Of a DNA stretch of 64,000 nt, positions 11,586 through 25,800 are shown one piece after another; position 1 is the stretch's first letter, and each line of letters starts with the position of its first letter. Position numbers and translations under genes: made by a program. Location: positions 186,001 to 250,000 of the forward strand of contig JAREIK010005929.1 in assembly GCA_029783825.1 (NCBI GenBank), given 5' to 3'. Source of the DNA: Sapria himalayana (Eukaryota > Streptophyta > Magnoliopsida > Malpighiales > Rafflesiaceae). The notes under the pieces were generated by a model. The model ran no database searches, was not told the DNA's origin, and saw nothing but the letters and a program-made list of their open reading frames with translations.

Positions 11586-14500
11586 GGGTTTAGAAGTTTT
11601 GTAATTTAAGTATTTAAGTATTTTGGGGATTATAAGTTTTATTTAAATAATTAAATAACAAAAAAAATATTTTTATGATTTTTTATAATTTTCAAGCTTA
11701 TAACCTTGAAAATATTATAATTTTTAATTTTTTTTCAAATGTTAATACAATATTTAATTATAATTATCATACAATTTAAATATCATGTAAATTAAATATA
11801 AATAATTTTATTGATCGATATTATAATACTGATCATATAATAGATTAATAAACTATTATTAATAAGATAAATATTAATTAAAATATATTTGCTTTAACTA
11901 AAACAATTCAAAATCAAAGTTAAATATATTACTAAATAATAATTTTTTTTTTAATTTTTGATTCTTTTTATATGCTTATAAATTTTTTGATGAAGATAAA
12001 TTATTTAAATTATATTTGTCTCATTCATAATATTATTTTGCAATTAATATTTTTATAAACATAAACTAATAATTAATTAAAATGATTATTAAAATTATAA
12101 TGAATAAAAATAAAAATGAGATTTATGATAAATTATTTAGGGTATACCAGTTTAATGGTTTAAGTATTTAGGAGTTTAAGAGTTTAGTGATTTAACTGTA
12201 TAGGCATTTAGTAGTTTTATTTTTTATTTAAATAATGAAATAGCAAAAAAATTATTTTTCAAATTTTTTATCAATTTTGTTGGTTATAACCTTTATAAAT
12301 ATAATAATTTTTAAATATTTTTCAAATGTGAATACAATATTTAGTTATAATAAATTAATAATTATATATCATGTTATTTAAAAATAAACAATTTTATTAA
12401 TATATATTAATAAACTAAATATAAATAGAAATATAATAATGATCAAAAAATAAATTAATAAACTATTATTAATTGATAGATATTTATATATTATTTATAA
12501 ATACTTAAACCTTTAAAGATGGTTTAAATGTTTAAGTATTTAAGGGTTTTGGGGTTTAGGGGTTTAATGATTTAAGCGTTTAGACATTTAGTAGTTTATA
12601 GGTTTTATATAAACAATAAAATAACAAAAAATTTATTTTTCTGATTTTATCTCATTTTCAAAGATGATAACCTTTAAAAATATAATAATTTTTATATTAT
12701 TTTCAAATGTAAATAAAAAATTTGTTATAATAATCTTTATAATTAGATATCATGTAAATTCAATATAAAGAATTTTATTGATAAATATTCTAATAATGAT
12801 CAAAAAATAAATTAATAATCTATTATTAATAAGATAGATATCAATTAAAATGTAATTACAAAACTTAAAATGATTCGGAAGCAAAGCAAAATATATTACT
12901 ATATAATTAATTTTTTGTTTTGAAAATTTATTTTCTTTTAAAAAGATTATCTATAATTTTTTGATGAAAAATAATTTATATAAATTATTTTTGTCTAGCT
13001 CAATTTATTTAGTAATTAATATTTATATATAAATAAACAAATAAATATTTAAAATTATAATTAAAAAAATGCGATTTATTATTTATAATTTATAATTTAT
13101 TATTTATTATTTAGGGATAGTATTTTAATTTAAATTAGATGTATCTCGCTAATAATTTATTATGTAATTAATATTTCTATAAAAATAAACTGATAAATAA
13201 TTAAAAAAAAATTTAAAATTATACTGAATAAAATTTAAAATGATATTTATTATTTATTATTAATGTATACCAGTTTAATGTTTTAAGTAATTAAAGGTTT
13301 TTTCATTTAGGATTTTAGCGATTTATGTTTTTGGGCTTTTAGTGGTTTATACGTTTTATTTAAAAAAATAAAATATCAAAAAAATTTGCTATAATTTTTT
13401 TTCAATTTCATAGGTTATAACCTTTGAAAATATAATAATATTTAAAATTTTTTGAAATGTGAATACAATACTTAGTTATAATAATATTAATAATTATATA
13501 TCATATAAATTCAATAAATAATTTTATTGATATATATTATAATAATGATCATAATTAAATTTATAAACTACAGATATTAAGATAGATATTAATTAAAAAA
13601 TAATTACAAACCCAAAATTGATTCAAAATTATAGTAAAATATATTTCTGGATAAAAATTTTTAATTTTTAAATTTTTACTTCTTTTATAAGGATATATAT
13701 TTTTTTTAAATTATATTTGTCGCACTCATAATTTATTTTGTAATAAATATTTCTATAAAAATAAACAAATAAATAAGTAAAATGAATATTTAAAATTATA
13801 ATAAATAGAATTAAAAAATTAGATTTATTAATTATTAAGTAGTATTTAATGGTTTAATGGTTTATGTATTTTTTCATTACAGGGTTTAGGAGCTTACTGA
13901 TTTAATTGTGTATTCATTTAGTGGTTTATAGGTATTATTTATAAAAAAAAATCAAAAAATTTATTTTTTTTATTTTTTGATATTTTCAAATGTTATAACC
14001 TTTGAAAATATAATAATTTTTAAATTTTTTTCAAAAGTGAATACTATATTTAGTTATAATAATAATTATATTTATATATCATATAAATTCAATATAAATA
14101 TTTTTATTGATAAATATTCTAATATTATCAAAGAATAAATTAATAATCTATTATTAATAATATAGATATCAATTTAAATATAATTACAAAATCTAAAATG
14201 ATTTAGAAACAAAGCAAAATATATTACTATATAATAATTTTTTGTTTTGAATTTTTTTTTATAAAAAGTTTATGTATATTTTTTTAAATAAAAAATAATT
14301 ATATAATTTATATTTGTCTAACTCGATTTATTCTGTAATTAATAATTATATAAAAATAAATGAATAAATAATTAAAATGAATATTTTAAATTATAATAAA
14401 AAAATAATATTGAGATTTATTATTTATTATTTAGGGTATACCGGGTTAAAATGATTATCTATTTAGGATTTTCGAGATTTTGGAGTTATTGATTTAAGTA

Positions 14501-15029
14501 TTTCAGTATTTAGTGGTTTATGGGATTTATTTTAACAATGAAATATCAAAAAAATTATTTTAGTTATTTTTTCACAATTTCAAAGGTTATAACATTTGAA
14601 AATATAATAATTTTAAAATTTTTTTAAAATGTGAATAAAATATTTAGTAATAATAATCATTATAATTATAGATAATATAAACTAATTATAAATAATTTTA
14701 TTGATAGATATGATATCAATTATCAAAAAATAAATTAATAAACTATTATTAATATGATAAATATAAATTAAAATATAATTACAAATCCTAAAATGATTAA
14801 TAATCAAAGTAAAATTTATTACTAAATAAAAATTTTTGTATTTAAATTTTTACTTCTTTTTATAAGATTATATTTTTTTTGATTAAAAGTAAATTATTAA
14901 TATTATATTTGTCTGACTAATTATTTATTTTGTAATTAATATTTATATAAAAAATAAACTAATAAATATTTAAAATGAATTTTTAGAATTATAATGAATA
15001 CAAATTAAAATGAGATTTAAGATTTATTA

Positions 15030-15157
15030 TTCTGTATATGTAATTTAATTTTTGATAATTTGTTTGTATAACCAAATATTTTTTTCTTTTTTAATATTTT
15101 CATGTAAGTGCAGGAAAGGAAGTATTAAGAGGCCGGGGATGCAGTGGTAGCACAAAA
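15030..15157. other. ~125-bp non-satellite insert in the array
   Basis: Between satellite parts ending about 15,030 and resuming at ATCTATCTCACTCG (about 15,157) lies sequence unlike the monomer. It includes CATGTAAGTGCAGGAAAGG and AGAGGCCGGGGATGCAGTGG (15,128-15,147). It is G-richer than anything nearby. GGGGATG and CAGTGGTAGCAC faintly recall the 5' end and box A of a tRNA, but no cloverleaf can be drawn. It is probably filler DNA or a transposon scrap left at a rearrangement junction. Confidence 0.5.
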
Positions 15158-15781
15158 TCTATCTCACTCGAAATTAATTTTGCAATTAATTTTTCTAAAA
15201 AATAAGTATAAATAATTAAAATGAATATTTAAAATTATAATAAATAGAAATATAAATGAGATATATTATTTATTAAGTAGTATATAGATGTTAAAATCTT
15301 TATATATTTAGGGGTTTCGGGGTTTATGAGCTTACTAAATTAAGTAAGTAAGCATTTGATGGTATATAGGTTTTATTTAAAAAATAAAATAACTAAAAAT
15401 TTATTTTTATTATTTTTTCTTATTTTTTAAGATTATAACATTTGAAAATATAATAATTTTTAATTTTTTGTCAAAAGTGATTACAATATTTATTTATAAT
15501 AATAATAATAATAATTATATATCATATAAATTCAATATAAACAATTTTATTCATAGATATTCTAATAATTATCAAAAAATAAATTTAAAATCTAATATGA
15601 ATAAGATTGATATTACTTAAAATATAATATCTAAACCTAAAATGATTCAAAAGCTAAGCAAAATATATTATTTAATAATAATTATTTGTTTTTAAATTTT
15701 TATTGTTTTTATAAGCTTATCTATTTTTTGATGAAAAAAAATTTTTATAAATTATATTTTTAACTCATAATTTATTTTATA

Positions 15782-15785
<4 letters not shown>

Positions 15786-15826
<41 letters not shown>
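15786..15826. repeat. (AT)n microsatellite
   Basis: An essentially perfect run of about 20 AT/TA dinucleotides sits inside a monomer. The equivalent position of other monomers has only a few repeats, for example about 4,123-4,140. This is slippage expansion of a short AT run already in the monomer. Confidence 0.9.
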
Positions 15827-15827
<1 letters not shown>

Positions 15828-18800
15828 CATAACAATCAAAAACAAATAAAAATTAGATTTATTAATTATTATTTAGGGTATACCTATTTAAAAGATTATC
15901 TATATAGGGGTATCGAGATTTTGTAGTTTAGTGATTTAAGTGTTTAGGCATTTAGTGATTTATAGGTATTATTTAAACAATGAAATAACAAAAAAAGAAT
16001 ATTTTATTTATTTTTTCACATGTTCAAAGGTTACAATCTTTGAAAATATAAAAATTTTAAAACTTTTTTCAAAAGTGATTACAATATTTTGTTATAATAA
16101 TTATTAAATTTATATAGCATATAAATTCAATATAAACATTTTTATTGATAAATATTCGAATAATCATCAAAAAATAAATTAATAATCTATTATTAATAAG
16201 TTAGATATCAATTAAAATATAATTACAAAACCTAAAATGATTTAGAAACAAATCAAGATATATTACGATATAATATTTTTTTTGTTTTTAATTTTTTTTT
16301 CTTTTATAAAGTTTATCTATATTTTTTTGTTGATAAATAATTTATATAAATTATATTTGTATAACTTATAATTTATTTTGTAATTAATATTTATATAAAA
16401 ATAAACAAATATATATTTAAAATGAATATTTAAAATTATAATGAAAAAAATAAAAATGAGATTTATTATTTATTATCTAAGATATACATGTTAAAAAATT
16501 TATCTATTTAGGGTTTTTGAGATCTAGAAGTTATTGATTTAATTATTTAGGAATTTAATGGTTAATAGGTTTTATTCAACCAATGAAATAACAAAAAATT
16601 TATTTTTGATATTTTTTCAAATTTTCAAAGTTTATAACATTTGAAAATATAATAATTTTAAAATTTTTTAAAAATGTGAATACAATATTTAGTAATAATA
16701 AATATTATAACTATAGATAATATAAACTAAATATAAACAATTTTTTTGATAGATTTTATATCAATTATCAAAAATAAATTAATAAATTATTATTAATAAG
16801 ATAGATATAAATTAAAATATAATTAAAAAACCTAAAAATATTTCAAAATCAATCAAAAATTTATTACTAAATAATAATTTTTTTAGTTTTTGCATCATTT
16901 TATAAGCTTATATGTTTTTTTGATGAAAAATATATTATTTAAATTATATTTGTATCAGTCATAATTTATTTTGTAATTAATATTTCTATAAATTATGTAA
17001 ATTATATTTAAGGTTTACGAGTTTAATGATTTATAAGTTTTATTAAATAATGATATAACAAAAAAAATTATTTTTGTTATTTTTTCTCATTTTTGAAGGT
17101 TATAAACTTTGAAAATATAATAATTTTTAAATTTTTATATATGTGAATACTATATTTAGTTATGATAATCTTAATAATTATATATAATGTAAATTCAATA
17201 TAAACAATTATATCGAAATAGATTATATTAATGATCAAAAAATAAATTAATAAACTATTATTAATAAGATATATATTATATTAAATATTTTTGCAAAACA
17301 TAAATTTATTCAAAATCAAAGTAAAATATATTACAAAATAATACTTTCTTTGATGTTTTGCTTCTTTTTATAAGTTTATATTTTTTGTTATTAAAAGTAA
17401 ATTATTTAAATTATATTTTTGTTCCTCATAATTAATTTTTAATTTATAATTCTATAAAACTAAACAAATAAATACTTAAAATAAATATTTAAAACTATAA
17501 TGAATACAAATAAAATAGAGATTTATTATTTATGATTCATGATATCCTAGTTTAATGGTTTAAGTATTTATGCCTTTTGGGTATTAGTGATTTAAGTGTT
17601 TAGGCCTTTAGTGATTTATAGTTTTTATTTAAAGAATGAAAAAATAAAAAATTTAATTTTTTGATTTTTTGTAATTTTTCAAGGTTATAACCTTTGAAAT
17701 TATAATAATTTTTAATTCTTTTAAATGTGAATATAATATTTAGTAATAATAATCTTGATAATTATATATAATGTAAACTCAATATAAATAATTCTATTAA
17801 TAGATATTATAATAATGATCATTAAAAAATTAATAAACTTTATTAATAAGAATGATATAAATTAAAATATAATTGCAAAATCTAAAATGATTCAAAATAA
17901 AAATAAAATATATTACTAAATAATAAATTTATGTTTTAAAAATTTTGCCTTTTTTAATAAGGATATATATTTTTTTCTATCAAAATAAATTATTTAAATT
18001 AGATCTGTCTCACTAATAATTTATTTTTTAATTAATATTTCTATATAAATAAACTGATAAATAATTAAAATAAAAATTTAAAATTATACTTAATAAAAAT
18101 TAAATTGAGATTTATGGTTTTTTATTAATGTACACCTTTTTAATAGTTTAAGTATTTAAAAGTTTTGTCGTTTAGGAGTTTAGCAATTTATGTTTTTAGA
18201 CATTTAGTGGTTTATAGGTTTTATTAAAACAATAAAATAACAAAAAAAAATTGTAATTTTTTTTTCATTTACATAGGTTATAACCTTTGAAAATATAATA
18301 ATATTTAAAATTTTTGAAATTTGAATACAATATTTAGTTATAATAATTTTAATATTATATATCATATAAATTCAATATAAATATTTTATTGATAGATATT
18401 AGAATAATGATCAAAAATAAAATTAATAAACTATTAATAATAAGATTGATATTAATTAAAAAATATTTACAAAACCCAAATTGATTCAAAATTAAAGTAA
18501 AAAATATTACTTGATAATAATTTTTAATTTTTAAATTTTTAATTCTTTTATAAGCATATATTTTTTTTGATTAAAAATAAATTAATTAGAATATATATGT
18601 CGCACTCATAATTTATTTTGTAATAAATATTTCTTTAAAAAAAACTAATAAATAATTAAAATGAATATTTAAAATAATAATAAATTGAAATAAAAATTAG
18701 ATTTCTTAATTATTAAGTAGCATATAGTGGTTTAATGGTTTATGTATTTAGGCATTACGGGCCTTAGGAGCTTACTGATTTTACTATGTTTGCATTTAGT

Positions 18801-21800
18801 GGTTTATAGGTTTTATTTAAAAATTAAAATAACAAAATGTTTATTTTTTTTATTTTTAGATATTTAAAAAGGTTATATAACCATTGAAAATATAATAATT
18901 TTTAAATTTTTTTCAAAAGTGAGTTCAATATTTAGTTATAATAATGATATATTTATATATCATATAAATTCAATATAAAAAATTTTATTGATAAATATTT
19001 TAATAATGATCAAAAAATAAATTAATAATCTATTATTAATAAGATAGATATCAATTAAAATATAATAAAAAAAACCTAAAATGATTCAGAAGAAATCAAA
19101 ATATATTACTATATAATAATTTGTTGTTTTAAAGTTTTTTTTCTTTTAAAAAGTTTATCCATATTTTTTTGATGAAAATTAATTTATATAAAATATTTTT
19201 GTCTAGCTCATAATTTATTTTTTAATTAATATTTATAAAAAAATAAACAAATAAATAATTAAAATGAATATTTAAAATTATAATGAAAAAAATAATATTA
19301 AGATTAATTCTTTATTATTTTGGGTATACTAGACTAATTTAAATTAGATCTATCTCACTAATAATTTATTTTGTAATTAATATTTCTATAAAAATAAACT
19401 GATAAATAATTAAAATAAAAATTTAAAATTAGACTAAATAAAAATTAAAATGAGATTTATGAATTATTATTAATGTATTCTAGTTTAATATTTTAAGTAT
19501 ATAGACGTTTTTTTGTTTATGACTAGCGATTTATGTTTTTAGGCATTTAGTAGTTTATAGGTTTTATTTAAACAATGTAATAACAAAATAATTATTTTTG
19601 ATATTTTTTCACATTTACAAATATTATAACCTTAGAAAATATAATAATTTTAAAATTTTTTAAAAATGTTAATACAATATTTAGTAATAATAATCATTAT
19701 AAATATATATAATATAAACTAAATATAAACAATTTTATTGATAGATATGATATCAATTATCAAAAAGTAAATTAATATGCTATTGATAATATGATAGATA
19801 TTAAATTAAAATATAATTGCAAAACCTAAAAATATTCAATATCCAAGTAAAATTTCTTACTAAATAATAATTTTTTTTAGTTTTTGCTTCTTTTTATATG
19901 CTTGTATTTTTTTTGATTAAAAATAAATTATTTAAATTATATTTGTATCACTCATAATTTATTTTGTAATTAATATTTTAATAAATTATTTAAATTATAT
20001 TTAAGGTTTACAAGTTTAAAGGGTTAAGTATTTATGGGCTTTTGTGTTTAGGAATTTAGAGGTTTAAGTGTTTAGGCATTTAGTGGTCTATAATTTATAT
20101 TTAAACAATGATATAATAATAAATTTATTTTTAATATTTTTTTAATTTTTGAAGGTTATAACCTTTGAAAATATAAAAATTTCTAAATTTTGTTCAAATG
20201 TAAATATAATATTTAGTTATAATAATCTTAATAAATATAAGTCATTTAAATTCAATATAAATAATCACATTGCTAGATAATATAATAATGATCAATAAAT
20301 AAATTAATAAACTATTATTAATAAGATAGATATTATTTATAATATATTTCAAAATCCAAATTTATTCAAAATCAAAGTATAATTACTAAATAATAATTTT
20401 TTTAATATTTTGCTTTTTTATTAAGTTAATATTATTGTTATTAAAAATAAATTATTTAATTATATTTGTCTTCCTCATAATTTATTTTGTAATTTATAAT
20501 TCTCTAAAAATAAACTAATAAATAATTAAAATATATATTTAAAATTATAATGAATACAAATAAAATTGAGATTTATTATTTATTATTCAGGATATACATG
20601 TGTAATGTTTTAAGTATTTAGGTATTTTGTGGTTTAGTCATTTAAGTGTTTATGCCTTAAGTGATTTTATCTAATTTTTGAAGTTTATAGCCTTTAAAAA
20701 TATAATAATTTTTAATTTTTTTTAAATTGTGAATATAATATTTAGTTATAATAATCTTGATAATTATATATAATGTAAAATCAATATAAATAATTTTATT
20801 AATAGATATTATAATAATGATCAATAAATAAATTAATAAACTATTATTAATTAGAATGATATGAATTAAAATATAATTGCAAATCTAATATTATTCAAAA
20901 TTGAATTAAAATAAATTACTAAATAATAATATTTTGTTTTAAAAATTTTGCCACTTTTTATAATCTTATATTTTTTTGATGAAAAATAAATTATTAAAAT
21001 TATATCCATCTCACTAATAATTTATTTAGTAATTAATATTTCAATAAAAATTAACTGATAAATAATAAAAATGAATATTTAAAATTATAATGAATACTAA
21101 TAAAAATGAGATTTATTATTTATTATTTAGAGTACACTAATTTAAAGGCTTATGTATTTATGGGCTTCGGGGTTTAGGAGTTTAGACATTAAGAATTTAT
21201 GTATTTTATGGTTTATAGATTTTATTTAAAAAATCTAATAACAAAAAATTTATTTTTTTATTTTTTCTTATTTTCAAATGTTATAACCTTTGAAAACTTA
21301 ATAATTATTAAATTTTTTTAAAATGTGAAAATATTATTTTGTAATAATAATATAAATAATTTTTTTATAGATATTATGATGACAATAATAAAATAAATTA
21401 ATAAACTATTATTAATAAGATAGATATTAAATAAAATTTATTTGCAAAACATAAAATGAATCAAAATCAAAGTAAAATATATTAATAAGATAGATATTAA
21501 ATAAAACTATTATTAATAAGATAAAATATATAGGTTTAAAAGATTATCTATTTAGAAGTTTTTGGATTTAAGAATTTAGTGATTTATGTGTTTATGCATT
21601 TAGTAGTTTATAGGTTTTATTTAAAAAATAAAATAACAAATTTTTTTTTTGTTATTTGTTCTCATTTTTGCAGGATATAACCTTTGAAACTATAACAATT
21701 TTTAAATTTTTTTTAAATGTGAATACTATATTTAGTTATGATAATCTTAATAATTATATATAAAGTAAATTCAATATAAACAATTATATTGATATATATT

Positions 21801-22727
21801 ATAATAATGATCATACAAAAGATTAATAAATAATTATTAATCAGAAAAATATTGTTTAAAATATATTTACAAAACCTAAAATGATTCAAAATCAAAGTGA
21901 AATAATTTACTAATTATTAATTTTAAATTTTTTTATTTTTGTATCCATTTATAAGCTTATATATTTTTTGATGAAAAATAAATTATTTAAATTATATTTT
22001 TCTCACAATTAATTTATTTTTTATTTTATATTTCTATAAAAATAAACTAATAAATAATTAAAATGTATATATAAAATTTTAATGATTACTAATAAAAATG
22101 AGATTTATGATTTATTATTTAAGGTATACCTATTTAATGGTTTAAATTTATTGTGGTTTTGGGCTTAATGAGTTTATTGATTTATATGTTTACACATTTA
22201 GGTGTTTATAGGTTGTATTTAATCAATGAAATAACAAAAAATTTATTTTTATGAATTTTCTTTATTTTCAAAGGTTATAACCTTTGAAAATATAATAATT
22301 TTTTAATAGTTCTAAAATATGAATACAATAATTAGTTATAATAATCTTAATAATTATATTTGATGTAAATTCAATATAAAAAATTTTATTAATATATATT
22401 ATTTTGATGATCAAAAAATAAATTAATAAACTATTATTAATAAGATAGATACTAATTAAAATATATTTGTAGAACCCAGAAAAAATCAAAATCAAAGTAA
22501 ATATATTGCTAAATAAAATTTTAAATTTTTGAATTTTTGTTTCTTTTTATAAGATTATATTTTTTTCATAAAAAATAATTTATTTAAATTATATATGTCT
22601 CACTCATTATTTATTTTGTAATTAATATTTCTATAAAAATAAACTAAAAAATAATTAAAATGAATATTTAAAATTATATTAATACAAATAAAAATGATAT
22701 TTATTATTTATTATTTAGGTTATATAG

Positions 22728-22816
22728 GTTTAATGGATTAAGTATTTAGGTGGTTTTGGGGTTTAGGAGTCTAGAAATTTAAATGTTTAGGCATTTAGTG
22801 GTTTATATGTTTTATT
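22728..22816 (+). repeat. Representative 8-nt TTTAG-rich tract of the satellite monomer
   Basis: This tract reads as steps of about eight bases, each starting TTTA: TTTAGGTG, then GTTTTGGGG, TTTAGGAG, TCTAGAAA, TTTAAATG, TTTAGGCA, TTTAGTGG, TTTATATG. Comparable tracts occur in nearly every monomer, for example around 5760-5840, 16995-17040 and 27040-27130, and reversed as CTAAA-rich tracts in the right half. It resembles a diverged telomeric microsatellite with an 8-nt instead of a 7-nt repeat. That origin is inference. Confidence 0.65.
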
Positions 22817-25800
22817 TAAATAATAAAATAAAAAAAAATTATTTTTTTTGATATTTTATCATTTTTGAAATGTTATAACCTGTGAAAATATAATAATTGT
22901 TAAATTTTTTTCAAATATAAATATAATATTTAGTTATAATAACTTAATAATTATAACACATTTTAATTGAATATAAGTAATTTTATTGTTCGATATTATA
23001 AAAATGATCAAATAATAAATTAATAAATTATTATTAATAAGATTGATCGCAATTAAAATATTATTGCAAAACCTATATATAATGATTCAAAATCAAAGTA
23101 AAATAGATTACTAAATAATAATTTTTTGTTTTTAAATTTTTACTTCTTTTTATAAGCTTATATTTTTTGATTAAAAATAAATTATTAAAATTATAGTTGC
23201 CTCGCTCATTATTTATTTTGTAATTAATATTTCTATAAAAATAAACTAATAAATAATTAAAATGAATATTTAAAATTATAATGAATACAAATTAAAATGA
23301 GATTTATGATTTATTATATGTGGTATACCAGTTTTAGTGGTTTGATTATTTAGGAGTTTTGTCGTTTAAGAGTTTATCAATTTATGTTTTTAGGTATTTA
23401 GTGGTTTATAGGTTTTATTTATATAATAAAAATAGAAATTTTTTTTAGATTTTTTCTGATTTTCAAAGGTTATAACCTTTGAAAATAAAATAATTTTTAA
23501 ACTTTTGTGAAATGTGAATACTATGTATAATTATATTAATCTTACTAATTATATACTATATAAATTCAATATAAACAATTTTAATGAGAGATATTATAAT
23601 AATGATCAAAAATTAAATTAATAAACTATTATTAATAATATAAATATTAATTAAAATATATTTTCATAACACAAAATAATTCAAAATTAAATCAAAATAT
23701 ATTACTAAATAATAATATTTAATTTATAAATTGTTCCTTCTTTTAATAAACTTATATTTTTTTGATTTAAAATAAATTATTTAAATGATATTTGTCTTAC
23801 TCGAAATAAGTAGTATAGATGTTAAAATGTTTATGTATTTAGGGGTTTCGGGGTTTATGAGCTTACTTATTTAAGTAAGTATGCATTTAATGGTCTATAG
23901 GTTTTATTTAAAAAATAAAATAACTAAAAATTTATGTTTATTATCTTTTCTCATTTTTTCACATTATAACCTTTGAAAATATAATAATTTTTAAATTTTT
24001 TTCAAAAGTGAATAAAATAATTATTTATAATAATCATAATAATTATATATCATATAAATTCAATATAAACAATTTTATTGATAGATATCCTAATAATTAT
24101 CAAAAAATAAATTAAAAATCTATTATTAATAAGATTTGTTATTACTTAAAATATAATATCAAAACCTAAAATGATTCAAAATCAAAGCAAAATATAATAC
24201 TAAATAATAATAATTATTTTTTAAATTTTTATACTTTTTATAAGCATATCAATTTTTTGATTAAAAATAATTTTTATAAATTATATTTTTAACTCATAAT
24301 TTATTTTATAATTAATACATATATAAAAATTAAAAACTAAACAATAAAAATGAATTTTTTAAATATAATGAAAACAAATAAAAATTAAATTTATTAATTA
24401 TTATTTAGGGTATACCGATTTAAAGGATTATCTATATAGTGGTATCGGGATTTTGTAGTTTAGTGATTTAAATGCTTAGGCATTTAGTGGTGTATATGAT
24501 TTATTTAAACAATATAATAACTAAGAAAAAATATTTTTTTTTATTTTTTCACATTTTCAAAGATTATAACCTTTGAAAATGTGATAATTTTAAAATTTTT
24601 TTCAAAAGTGAATACAATATTTAGTTATAATAATCATTATATTTATATATCATATAAATTCAATATAAACAATTTTATTGATAAATATTCAAATAATGAG
24701 GAAAAAATAACTTAATAATCTATTATTAATAAGATAGATATCAATTAAAATATAATTACAAAACCTGAAATGATTCAGAAACAAAGCAAATTATATTACC
24801 ATTAATAATTTTTTGATTTGTAATATTTTTTATTTTAAAAAGATTATGTATATTTTTTTGATGAAAAATAATTTACATAAATTATATTTGTTTAACTCAT
24901 AATTTATTTTTTAATTAATATTTATATAAAAATAAACAAATAAATAATTAAAATAAATATTTAAAATTATAATGAAAAAAATGATAATTATTATTTATTA
25001 TTTATTTTTAGGGTATACCGGTTTAATTTAAATTATATCTGTTTCACTAATAATTTATTTTGTAATTAATATTTCTAGAAAAATAAACTGATAAATAATT
25101 AAAATAAAAATTTAAAATTATACTGAATAAAAATTAAAATGAGATTTTTGATTTATTATTTATGTATACCAATTTAATAGTTTAAGTATTTAAAGGTTTT
25201 GTGTTATAGGTGTTTAGCTATTCATGTTTTTAGGTATTTAGTGGTTTATAGGTTTTATTTAAACAAAAAATAACAAAAAAAAATTTATAATTTTTTGTCA
25301 TTTTCATAGGTTATAACCTTTGAAAATAAAATAATATTTAAAATTTTTTGAAATGTGAATACAATATCTAGTTATAATAATTTTAATAATTATATATCAA
25401 ATAAATTCAATATAAACAATTTTATTCATAGATATTATAATAATGATCAAAAATTAAATTAATAAACTATTAATAATAATATAGATATTAATTAAAATAT
25501 ATTTACAAAACCCAAATTGATTCAAAATTAAAGTAAAAAATATTATTGGATAATAATTTTTAATTATTAAATATTTACTTCTTTTATAAGCGTATATATT
25601 TTTTTTATTAAAGATAAATTATTTAAATTATATTTGTTGCACTCACAATTTATTTTGTAATAAAAATTTATATAAAAATAAACTAAAAAATAATTAAAAT
25701 GAATATTTAAAATTATAATAAATTGAAATAAAAATTAGATTTCTTAATTATTAAGTAGTATATAGCGGTTTAATGGTTTATGTATTTAAGCATTATGGGC

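Noticed and set aside
15128..15157. A tRNA gene or complete SINE head
   Set aside because: Only fragments resembling GGGGATG and a box A are present. No anticodon arm, box B or acceptor pairing can be drawn.
21713..22495. AT-rich frames such as 60-75 codons on the minus strand
   Set aside because: They consist almost only of I, N, K, Y, L and F, the expected translation of satellite DNA with few stops by chance. The two related frames exist because neighbouring monomers are homologous.
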